A stretch of 9,976 nt of DNA, taken from assembly GCA_041476545.1 (NCBI GenBank), contig JBGOTP010000181.1, forward strand, positions 1 through 9,976, read 5' to 3'. A program made the position numbers and the translations under genes. Origin of the DNA: JBGOTP01 sp041476545. Its GTDB lineage: Bacteria > Acidobacteriota > Vicinamibacteria > Vicinamibacterales > CAVVIG01. Shown here piece by piece: positions 1-5,468 of the stretch. The number at the start of each line of letters is the position of its first letter. The first letter of the stretch is position 1. The notes beneath the pieces were generated by a model, which was not told the DNA's origin, ran no database searches, and saw nothing but the letters and a program-made list of their open reading frames with translations.

Positions 1-156
1 GCGCACCGCGATCTCTGTCGCGACCAGTCGCCGCTCCCGCATGTCGAGGCGCTCTGCGCGAGCATCCTGGCCTTGCCGCTCTACCCGGAGCTCGCGGCCG
101 ACACCCACGCCGAGGTGATCGACGCGCTCAATCGATTCGCGGCGCAAACGGGGTAA
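1..156 (+). CDS. DegT/DnrJ/EryC1-family sugar aminotransferase, C-terminal end only
   Basis: The reading frame is open from base 1 and ends at TAA 154-156, leaving 51 C-terminal residues; the gene begins upstream of the window. The tail contains ILALPLYPEL followed by an acidic stretch and VIDALNRF, which is the usual C-terminal signature of PLP-dependent DegT/DnrJ/EryC1/StrS aminotransferases (typically S/ILSLPLYPxLxxxxxxxVIxAL). These enzymes transaminate a keto group on a nucleotide-linked sugar. The PLP lysine and the rest of the fold lie outside the window, so the family call rests on this tail alone. The next gene starts only 4 bases after the stop. It is an LpxD-like N-acyltransferase, which is a sensible partner because it could acylate the amine made here. 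Substrate is unknown. Confidence 0.7.
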   Translation, partial: AHRDLCRDQSPLPHVEALCASILALPLYPELAADTHAEVIDALNRFAAQTG

Positions 157-160
157 GCAC

Positions 161-1078
161 ATGAACCTGCAAGTCATCAACGACTACGCCCCTTCGATCG
201 GGGTCGTCCACGACGCGCCGTTCGACAACCTCACCTTCAACCTTGCAGACCTGCTGCCGGGTACGCTGACGTTTGCAGCTACGCTCGACTACCTGACCAA
301 GTGCGTCGCACAGCCCAGCGTCGCGGCGGTGATGACGACCCGCGAGGTTTTCGACCAATACGTGCAGACCAGCTCGGCCGGTACTCGGACGATTGGCATC
401 GCACTCACGCCCCGACCGCGTGAGGAGTTCTTCCGTTTTCACAATTGGCTGTGCCAACAGACGGAGTTCTATCACCGGCCCAACAGGAGCGAGCGGGGCA
501 CCAACTGTCGCATCGGCAGCCTTGCCAGCATCGACGATCACAACGTCGTCCTGGGCAACAACGTGGTCATCGAGGATTTCGTCCGGATCAACGCGAACAC
601 GACGATCGGTGACGATGCCGTCATCGGAGCAGGCACCATCGTGGGCAGCGACGGCTTTCAAGTCCTCGCACTGCCCTCGAGAGAGATCTTGAAGGTCACC
701 CACGCGGGTGGGGTTCGGATCGGGAAGAACGTCGAGATATTCTCCAACTCCGCCGTCGCCCGGCACATCTTCAACGACGACACCACCATAGGCGACGATT
801 CCAAGATCGACAACCTCGTCTACGTTGCGCATGCCGTGAAGCTGGGCCGTCGGTGCCGAATAGCAGCCAATGCCATGATCGGCGGCAGCGCGTTGATAGG
901 CGATGATGTTTGGATTGGCCCCTCCGCATCGATCTCGAGTGAGGTCGTCGTGAAGAACGGCGCGAACATCACGCTCGGTTCAGTGGTCACCCGAACCGTC
1001 GAGGCCAACGAGCGCGTGACAGGCAACTTCGCCGTGCCGCATGATCGCTTCATTCGCTTCATCAAGACTATTCGTTGA
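161..1078 (+). CDS. LpxD-like sugar N-acyltransferase (left-handed beta-helix)
   Basis: 305 residues with the layout of LpxD, which N-acylates a UDP-3-amino sugar. Residues 1-110 resemble the LpxD N-terminal nucleotide-binding domain (LLPGTLTFAATLDYL near 31-45). Residues 115-280 are hexapeptide repeats of the I/V-G-x-x form, for example IGDDAVIGAGTIVGSDGF (149-166), VRIGKNVEI and LIGDDVWIG. The stretch KIDNLVYVAHAVKLG (215-229) aligns with the LpxD segment carrying the catalytic histidine, here H224. A C-terminal helical tail with RFIRFIK follows. The length is slightly shorter than a typical LpxD (about 340). Because it follows an aminotransferase tail and precedes a glycosyltransferase, I infer that it N-acylates an amino-sugar nucleotide for a surface glycan rather than lipid A, but a genuine LpxD role cannot be excluded. 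The ATG lies 4 bases after the previous stop, with a GGGG run about 7 bases upstream as a weak ribosome binding site. Confidence 0.8.
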   Translation: MNLQVINDYAPSIGVVHDAPFDNLTFNLADLLPGTLTFAATLDYLTKCVAQPSVAAVMTTREVFDQYVQTSSAGTRTIGIALTPRPREEFFRFHNWLCQQTEFYHRPNRSERGTNCRIGSLASIDDHNVVLGNNVVIEDFVRINANTTIGDDAVIGAGTIVGSDGFQVLALPSREILKVTHAGGVRIGKNVEIFSNSAVARHIFNDDTTIGDDSKIDNLVYVAHAVKLGRRCRIAANAMIGGSALIGDDVWIGPSASISSEVVVKNGANITLGSVVTRTVEANERVTGNFAVPHDRFIRFIKTIR

Positions 1079-1084
1079 TGCGCG

Positions 1085-1828
1085 ATGTTGCGAGGTAATC
1101 ATCCGGTGCAGACCAAGTACTCCCTGTCGGTGATCGTGCCGGTGTACAACGAGGCGGCTCTGGTTTTTCCGTCCACAGCGGTAATCGACGACTTCTGCGC
1201 CCAGCACTTTCGCGACTATGAAGTGCTCATCATCGAGAGCGGGAGCACTGACGAAACCGGGAAGAAATGTGACGAAGTAGCGCGGGATCGCTCGCATGTC
1301 CGAGTGATCCACGAAGGGGCACGCAACGGCTTCGGATCCGCTGTTCGGCTCGGCTATCGGGCGGCGACCAAGGACTTGATTCTGCTCACAACGCTCGATC
1401 TCCCTTTTTCCCTGGACTCGACTTTGGTTGCGCTCCCGCATCTCGAGTCATGTGACTACGTGGTGAGCTACCGTTCCGCGGATACACGAAAATGGACGCG
1501 GAGAATTCAATCGTTCGTTTACAACACGCTGGTCACGCGTGTGCTGGGAATCAGGGTGCGGCACGTCAACTCTGGCTTCAAGCTTCTGCGACAGTCGATG
1601 GTCCGGGACATGCCGATCGAGTCGAATGGGTGGTTTGTCGATGCCGAGGTCCTCTTTCGGCTGCATCAAGAAGGATTCACCTTTGTGGAGATCCCGGTCG
1701 CGCTGATTGATCGAGCGCAGGGACGCTCGAGCATCGGCGCATTCGCATTTCTGAAGGTATTGGCCGAGCTGCTTCGCTTTGAGCTCAAGACCGTGCTGCG
1801 TCGGCATCGCTCGACGTTGAAGCGGTGA
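1085..1828 (+). CDS. Family 2 glycosyltransferase, polyprenyl-phosphate sugar transferase type
   Basis: 247 residues, a single GT-A domain of the DPM1/GtrB-like group that usually moves a sugar from a nucleotide donor to polyprenyl phosphate or another lipid acceptor on the cytoplasmic face. Visible motifs are LSVIVPVYNEA (14-24), the nucleotide-binding loop ESGSTDET (51-58), NGFGSAVRLGY (81-91), the donor/metal region LLTTLDLPFSLD (100-111), VNSGFKLLR (161-169) and WFVDAEVLFR (183-192). In the metal region the usual T-D-x-D-L-P pattern reads T-T-L-D-L-P, so the first aspartate is absent and only D105 remains. There is no long C-terminal membrane segment, so any membrane association would be peripheral. 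The start is uncertain: ATG 1085 has no clear ribosome binding site, whereas GTG 1106 (V8) has GAGG at 1092-1095 upstream and would give 240 residues. It lies 6 bases after the preceding gene. Confidence 0.85.
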   Translation: MLRGNHPVQTKYSLSVIVPVYNEAALVFPSTAVIDDFCAQHFRDYEVLIIESGSTDETGKKCDEVARDRSHVRVIHEGARNGFGSAVRLGYRAATKDLILLTTLDLPFSLDSTLVALPHLESCDYVVSYRSADTRKWTRRIQSFVYNTLVTRVLGIRVRHVNSGFKLLRQSMVRDMPIESNGWFVDAEVLFRLHQEGFTFVEIPVALIDRAQGRSSIGAFAFLKVLAELLRFELKTVLRRHRSTLKR

Positions 1829-1941
1829 TGTTCGATTCGCCGGCCAATCCCGAGCCGGGCTCATTGAGTCGGCGGTGGCGACGGTCGATCCACTACCGCG
1901 AGACCGGCTGCGGCAATCCGGCACGTGTCATCGTGAGATGA
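1828..1941 (+). CDS. Possible 37-residue linker ORF
   Basis: A short frame starts at ATG 1828, sharing the last base of the glycosyltransferase stop (TGATG), and ends at TGA 1939-1941, overlapping the preferred ATG of the membrane acyltransferase (ATGA, 1938-1941). It encodes a basic peptide beginning MFDSPANPEPGSLSRRWRR. I do not recognise it. The exact overlap at both ends is what one expects of a translationally coupled small gene, but overlaps this short also arise by chance. Alternatively this region is the N-terminal extension of the acyltransferase in another frame, using GTG 1875. Low confidence that it is a real protein. Confidence 0.25.
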   Translation: MFDSPANPEPGSLSRRWRRSIHYRETGCGNPARVIVR

Positions 1942-3128
1942 CTGCCGACGTGACGCTCTCGCAAGCGGCGGGTGTTCGCCGCTCGAGTACCTACCTTCCC
2001 GAGCTCGAGGCGCTCCGCGGCGTCGCCATCACGCTCGTGTTCCTCCATCATGCGATCGGGATGGTCGAGGGGGCGTGGGGGACCGCGCTCGGGAAGGTGC
2101 ACGTATCGCTGCCGCGGGCCTTCTTCGTCGCGGGAAGCACGGGCGTCACGCTCTTCTTCGTGCTGAGCGCGTTCTTGCTGGCGTTGCCGTTCCTGGCCGA
2201 GGCGGAGGGCGGGAAGCGAGTGCGCCGCCAGGTTTTCTACGAACGGCGGGCACTGCGGATTCTTCCCCTGTACTGGACGGTGGTGTTGGGGGCGACGCTG
2301 CTGAAAGCGGAACACCCGGCCGACATGGCGCAGGCGCTGCCTTTCCTGGTGTTCTTCGGTGGATACGCCATCGATGCCCTGTCCCCCTATAGTGGCGTGT
2401 GGTGGAGTCTCTACACGGAGGCGCAGTTCTACGTCTTGCTGCCCCTGTTGGGTCACTTGCGGACACGGCCGGGACGGTGGATCGGCATCGGTGTCCTCGT
2501 GATGTATCTCGGGACGTACGCGAGCTTTCTCCGGGTCGGCACTGCGTGGATTCCCGCACCAACCCACTTGCTGATATCGCACTCGCTGTTCGGGATGGCT
2601 CCCGCCTTCGGTTGGGGCATCCTTGCTGCGTGGCTCTATCGACGCCACGGAACACGTCTCCGCGCCTGGGCGGAGGCTTCGCGTCTCGCGCGTGGAGGTG
2701 GATCGGACGTGGTTCTCCTCGTGATCCTGATCCTGCTGGGGCTGCTCCTGCAGGCCTTGTTGTGGCGCGGGCTTGGTTTGGCGGAGCTTGACGTCTGGCA
2801 TGCATGGCACGTGCTCGAGGCACTCCTGTGGGCGGCGGTCGTCCTCCTCGTCGTGCTGGCGCCGCTGCGCACTAAGCCGCTGATCTGCAACCGCGTCCTC
2901 GAACTGGTCGGGGTGCTGTCGTACTCGATCTACCTCCTACATGTGCCGGTCCTCCTGTTCGGCTTGGGACCGCTTCGGCGGGCCGGGATAGTGCCGATGC
3001 AGGGATGGAGCGTACCGACCATCGGGGCGATGGTGCTGCTCGCCGGGGCGTGCCTGGCGATGGCCACGCTCACCTACACGACCATCGAGCGGCCGTTCCT
3101 CGTCCGCAAGGCCCGGCTCGACACCTAG
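1938..3128 (+). CDS. Acyltransferase-3 family integral membrane protein (OafA-like)
   Basis: 396 residues from ATG 1938; GTG 1875 would add 21 residues of low-complexity basic sequence, and I prefer the ATG because the family domain starts right after it. The protein has the acyltransferase-3 pattern: ELEALRGVAITLVFLHHAIG near residues 22-41 carries the R-x10-H motif (R27, H38), then GVTLFFVLSAFLL (69-81), RRALRILPLYW (103-113), and WSLYTEAQFYVLLPLL (156-171), the counterpart of the family's WSLxxExxFY motif. About ten hydrophobic segments follow to SYSIYLLHVPVLL near the C-terminus. These proteins O-acylate (usually O-acetylate) cell-surface polysaccharide, lipid-linked sugars or macrolides from the inner membrane. 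No extra periplasmic SGNH domain is fused to it, although separate SGNH genes lie nearby. It closes the left-hand + strand gene run, which suggests decoration of the same glycan. Confidence 0.87.
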   Translation: MTADVTLSQAAGVRRSSTYLPELEALRGVAITLVFLHHAIGMVEGAWGTALGKVHVSLPRAFFVAGSTGVTLFFVLSAFLLALPFLAEAEGGKRVRRQVFYERRALRILPLYWTVVLGATLLKAEHPADMAQALPFLVFFGGYAIDALSPYSGVWWSLYTEAQFYVLLPLLGHLRTRPGRWIGIGVLVMYLGTYASFLRVGTAWIPAPTHLLISHSLFGMAPAFGWGILAAWLYRRHGTRLRAWAEASRLARGGGSDVVLLVILILLGLLLQALLWRGLGLAELDVWHAWHVLEALLWAAVVLLVVLAPLRTKPLICNRVLELVGVLSYSIYLLHVPVLLFGLGPLRRAGIVPMQGWSVPTIGAMVLLAGACLAMATLTYTTIERPFLVRKARLDT

Positions 3129-3239
3129 GAGCGTGCGCCCCAGAAATTCTGACGTGAGAAATCGGCTGCATTTGCAGCAAAATGAGCCGGTCGCATCCCT
3201 CCGGATCGCCCTTTGGCGGCGCGATCTCGGCTCGTCGGC

Positions 3240-3350
3240 ATGATGAGCGTCCTTGTTGAACCCGATTGGGCGTGTGCGAGGGGCACCCAGCTCGCAGGCT
3301 GGTGCTCTGAAGGCTCGGCGCTGGCGCCACTGATCTACGCCATGTTCTGA
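3240..3350 (+). pseudogene. DUF5989 gene relic (broken copy of the gene at 8386-8556)
   Basis: The frame ATG 3240 to TGA 3348-3350 gives 36 residues. Its C-terminus EGSALAPLIYAMF is identical to that of the intact DUF5989 protein at 8386-8556. The 42 bases 3309-3350 and 8515-8556 differ at four positions (GAA/GAG, CCA/CCG, CTG/CTC, GCC/GCG), all silent. Upstream, MSV is also shared (3243-3251), but the five residues that separate MSV from EGS in the intact copy are replaced by 19 unrelated residues, and no N-terminal half (RKVRTLGRLVRDLWQF) is present. The membrane segment is thus destroyed. I interpret this as a duplicated gene interrupted by a small insertion or recombination. The frame is still open, so a shortened product cannot be excluded. 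It converges on the SGNH hydrolase gene, as the intact copy does. Confidence 0.7.
3283..3305. repeat. Imperfect hairpin inside the DUF5989 relic
   Basis: GCAC-C-CAGC (3283-3291) can pair with GCTG-GTGC (3298-3305), giving eight base pairs with one bulged C and the loop TCGCAG. It lies in the unrelated segment that interrupts the DUF5989 relic, a few bases before homology resumes at about 3309. It is not followed by a T-run, so it is not a convincing intrinsic terminator. It may mark the inserted sequence. Confidence 0.35.
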
Positions 3351-3351
3351 C

Positions 3352-3373
3352 GGCCGCGCTGCCCGCGTCGGCC
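3352..3373. terminator. GC-rich hairpin between convergent genes, possible terminator
   Basis: GGCCGCGC (3352-3359) can pair with GCG-T-CGGCC (3365-3373): eight base pairs with a bulged T and the loop TGCCC. It starts two bases after the DUF5989 relic stop and ends 22 bases before the SGNH hydrolase stop. There is no T-tract on either strand, so intrinsic termination would be weak. The equivalent gap at 8557-8593 also has a GC hairpin with a bulged T, which supports a shared role or shared ancestry. Confidence 0.3.
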
Positions 3374-3395
3374 CTCGCTGAGGTCTCGAGAGGCG

Positions 3396-4868
3396 TCAGG
3401 GTTGTCCCAACGCTTTGCGCACGAGTGGCAGCGCCAGGATCGCGTCGCGGACCTGGGCGGCAATGAGGCCGTGCCCTTCCTCGTTTGGATGGGCGTGATC
3501 CGCCCGTAAGTACATCGTGCCGTAGACGTCGACGTGAGCCGCGCCGACCTCTAAGACAAGACCCCGCTCCGGCGATCCCAGCATCGGAAAGCCGTTACGA
3601 ACGAATGAATCCGTAAACTCGCGCACCAGCTTCCCATCACCATTGTCGGAGAAATAGGAATAGATCACCTTGGTCCCAGGGGTGTAGTCTGTCGCCAGCG
3701 ACCACACACCGTCGCCGCTGTGTTCGTCTCCGTGCGTGCCATCATCGTACAGCGCTTCGATGGTGTAATCGGTTTTGAAGAACGGCCGGTGGCGCATCGA
3801 CACCTGTTTGGGGTGACCATCGACGATGACGCGAAAGACGAACTTCTGCGTCCGGTCGGCAAGGGTCGTCGGTGCCACTCCGTGCTTCGACGCGAGGTCG
3901 CTCTCGTATTCGCGCTGCCGCTTGGCGAGATGCTCCACAATATCCACGAACGGAAGCCCGGCGCGCTGGGCTCCCTCCGTCGACGCCTTCACGGCGTCGG
4001 TTTCGTTGAGGTCAATGTTCAGCACGACGGCCGCGGCCCCGGCATGAGCGGCGAGTGATCCGGCCGCAGCGATAGCGTTCTCCATCTCCTCCAATTGGAC
4101 GGCGGTCACGACCCCGCCAGCCTTCTGCTCGGTCGGCTGTGTGGCATCCAGGTGCAACGCTCCGGCGTGGAACAGTAGCATGCGCAGGGCGCGATACGTG
4201 GCGCTCAGATTGAGGATGCGTCGCAGTTCAAAGCTCACTGTTCCAGACCAACTTTGGCTGGCGCGCAACCGTTCGCTGAGGCTCGCTGGCCCATGCCAGA
4301 AGCGGTCGTTGGTGCCGAAGGCGAAGGTGACCACATCTGGATGAAAATCCAAGACCGAGTGTTTGAGATGTTCGACTCCCTGTAGTGACGCGTAGCCGGG
4401 GACGCCAAAGTTGAGTACCTGGAACCTCCCCGGGTAGTCAGCGTCCAACAACTCCTGGAGTTGGTGCGGGTACGCGTCGTCCGCTTCGACGTTGAAGCCG
4501 AATGTTGACGAATCGCCGAGGCACGCGATGCGTAATAGGCCGGCTGGCTTCGCGTACGTGACCTCGGCATTGCGCATGCCCGCTGAGTTGGTGCGTACCG
4601 TGTACGTCTCCGCGGAATGCGCTGAGATGGGATGGCGTGGGTAGGAAATGACGGCGTTTCGCCGCAGTGTGGTGAGCCTCCAACGGTCCAACTCGTACAA
4701 ACGCTGACTAGCGCCTGAGTTGACCCGCTCGATCGCCTGGTCGAAGTCGGCGAGAGGAATAACGGAGGGGAGGGATATCAATTGCAGCGCGGCGAGGCCC
4801 CAGAGAACGGCCTCGATCATCACGAACAGGATCACACTCCGAAGAAGAATAGCACCCGGGCGCTTCAT
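3396..4868 (-). CDS. Membrane-anchored SGNH/GDSL hydrolase with inserted beta-sandwich-like segment (copy 1)
   Basis: 490 residues from ATG 4868; the frame stays open to an ATG at 4955 (519 residues), but the shorter start places the basic residues K2-R3 directly before a hydrophobic anchor (about residues 7-29, LLRSVILFVMIEAVLWGLAA), so I prefer it. The enzyme domain would face the periplasm or cell exterior. Catalytic blocks (490-residue numbering) are CLGDSSTFG with Ser120, FAFGTND (183-188) for block III, and DHAHP with Asp457 and His460. Between blocks III and V, around residues 342-426, lies an extra segment containing ALYDDGTHGDEHSGDGVW, an Asp/Gly-rich loop in a strand-rich region resembling E-set or anchor-type beta-sandwiches. 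SGNH enzymes hydrolyse or transfer acyl esters on carbohydrates. The presence of a paralogue at 8594-9976 and carbamoyl- and acyltransferase neighbours suggests editing of glycan decorations. Substrate is unknown. Confidence 0.85.
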   Translation of the reverse strand: MKRPGAILLRSVILFVMIEAVLWGLAALQLISLPSVIPLADFDQAIERVNSGASQRLYELDRWRLTTLRRNAVISYPRHPISAHSAETYTVRTNSAGMRNAEVTYAKPAGLLRIACLGDSSTFGFNVEADDAYPHQLQELLDADYPGRFQVLNFGVPGYASLQGVEHLKHSVLDFHPDVVTFAFGTNDRFWHGPASLSERLRASQSWSGTVSFELRRILNLSATYRALRMLLFHAGALHLDATQPTEQKAGGVVTAVQLEEMENAIAAAGSLAAHAGAAAVVLNIDLNETDAVKASTEGAQRAGLPFVDIVEHLAKRQREYESDLASKHGVAPTTLADRTQKFVFRVIVDGHPKQVSMRHRPFFKTDYTIEALYDDGTHGDEHSGDGVWSLATDYTPGTKVIYSYFSDNGDGKLVREFTDSFVRNGFPMLGSPERGLVLEVGAAHVDVYGTMYLRADHAHPNEEGHGLIAAQVRDAILALPLVRKALGQP

Positions 4869-4976
4869 GTGATGGGCTTCATATCTGACGGCGATGTGGG
4901 GGAAAAGAGGTCGATTCTGATATCGCGACGTCTGCGGCGGTGATGAGGATCGCATGGCGGCTCGCCGTCATGGTAA

Positions 4977-5267
4977 GGGAGGGTCGATGAACTCTCGTAC
5001 CAAGCCGGTGGCTCCGTCGTTTTGGAGAGAGGACGCGAGCGCGTGCATGCGAGGTCCGATAACGAGCGGTTCTGTCACCTACGCGGCTAGAGTTTCCTAT
5101 CGACACGAGACGACGTTGAAGCCCTGAACTCGGTTCTTGCCGGCGAGGAGTATCGCGAGGAACTCCTCGCAGTCCGCTTTCTCGAATCGCGAGTGAAACG
5201 CGCGATCGACTTCGACGCTCGTGCGCATCGTGTGCCACGGTTCGTTCCCACGTCAGATCTTCTCTAG
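4977..5267 (+). pseudogene. Possible gene relic of unknown family
   Basis: In one + strand frame, 4977-5264 is open apart from a single TAG at 5088-5090, ending at TAG 5265-5267. The downstream half reads like real protein: DVEALNSVLAGEEYREELLA, then VRFLESRVKRAIDFDARA, with alternating acidic, basic and hydrophobic residues suggestive of amphipathic helices. The upstream half (VDELSYQAGGSVVLERGRER) is less convincing. There is no ATG in a sensible position and no ribosome binding site. I do not recognise a family. It may be the 3' remnant of a gene displaced when the neighbouring cassettes were inserted or duplicated, or a chance open frame in GC-rich DNA. Confidence 0.3.
5143..5170. repeat. 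Inverted repeat GCGAGGAG / CTCCTCGC
   Basis: GCGAGGAG (5143-5150) and CTCCTCGC (5163-5170) are perfect 8-base complements. The intervening bases contain a second GCGAGGA (5155-5161) that can pair with the same right arm, giving two mutually exclusive hairpins. It lies within the possible gene relic, where repeated GAG and CTC codons could create it by chance. No function is assigned. Confidence 0.3.
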
Positions 5268-5274
5268 ACCAACA

Positions 5275-5300
5275 GGGGAGTCCCCCCGGCTCTGCCGGGG
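5275..5300. repeat. Strong GC hairpin with an alternative left partner
   Basis: CCCCGGC (5284-5290) pairs perfectly with GCCGGGG (5294-5300) across the loop TCT. The same C-run can instead pair leftwards: GGGGA (5275-5279) and TCCCC (5281-5285) are complementary around a single G. The result is a compact G/C-run element with two competing foldings, just after the stop of the possible gene relic at 5267. It has no T-run, so it is not a classical terminator. It could be a repeat-element end, a terminator relic or a structured 5' leader component. I cannot identify the family without searching. Confidence 0.45.
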
Positions 5301-5427
5301 AGGCACCCGAAGTTTGACAGTTCCTGGAGTCGGTCTGCGCGAAAGCAAGCGCTCGGAGAAGGAGTCGACGCGCGCGAATCGAGAGATCGGAGACGGGGTG
5401 TAGGACAGCACGGTGCCGAGTGTAGAG

Positions 5428-5457
5428 TTGCCGAGCCGGTTTGGCTTGTGCTATCTT
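5428..5457 (+). promoter_or_regulatory. Candidate sigma70-type promoter for the methyltransferase-carbamoyltransferase operon
   Basis: TTGCCG (5428-5433) and TATCTT (5452-5457) each match the sigma70 consensus at four of six positions and are spaced by 18 bases. Transcription would begin around 5463-5467, almost at the preferred ATG 5469, implying a leaderless or nearly leaderless mRNA. That fits the absence of a Shine-Dalgarno sequence before this ATG. This is a pattern match only; a host outside the Proteobacteria might use different sequences. Confidence 0.3.
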
Positions 5458-5468
5458 TATCCGTTCCA

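Larger units (their letters stand above)
4869..5468. other. Divergent intergenic region between SGNH hydrolase and methyltransferase operon
   Basis: About 600 bases without an intact gene separate the - strand hydrolase from the + strand methyltransferase, so promoters for both should lie here. From left to right it holds the possible N-terminal extension of the hydrolase (to 4955), a + strand frame that looks coding but has a stop at 5088-5090 (4977-5087 and 5091-5267), a strong GC hairpin (5275-5300), and a candidate promoter (5428-5457). A long - strand frame from 5469 to 4879 is very rich in arginine and serine and is probably an artefact. No tRNA or clear riboswitch was seen. Confidence 0.6.

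Noticed and set aside
128..832. 234-codon - strand frame opposite the LpxD-like gene
   Set aside because: The Asp/Val-rich product mirrors the hexapeptide repeats of the true gene on the other strand.
1893..2810. 305-codon - strand frame opposite the acyltransferase-3 gene
   Set aside because: It is antisense to a gene with clear family motifs and reads as Glu/Arg/Gln/His-rich low-complexity sequence.
3165..3178. Short dyad GCTGCA-TT-TGCAGC after the acyltransferase gene
   Set aside because: A two-base loop is too tight for a stable RNA hairpin and no T-run follows on the + strand, so it is not supported as a terminator. A protein-binding site cannot be argued from one copy.
5442..5458. Possible sigma54 (-24/-12) promoter beginning TGGC before the methyltransferase
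   Set aside because: The expected GC of the -12 element is absent at the required spacing (CT instead).
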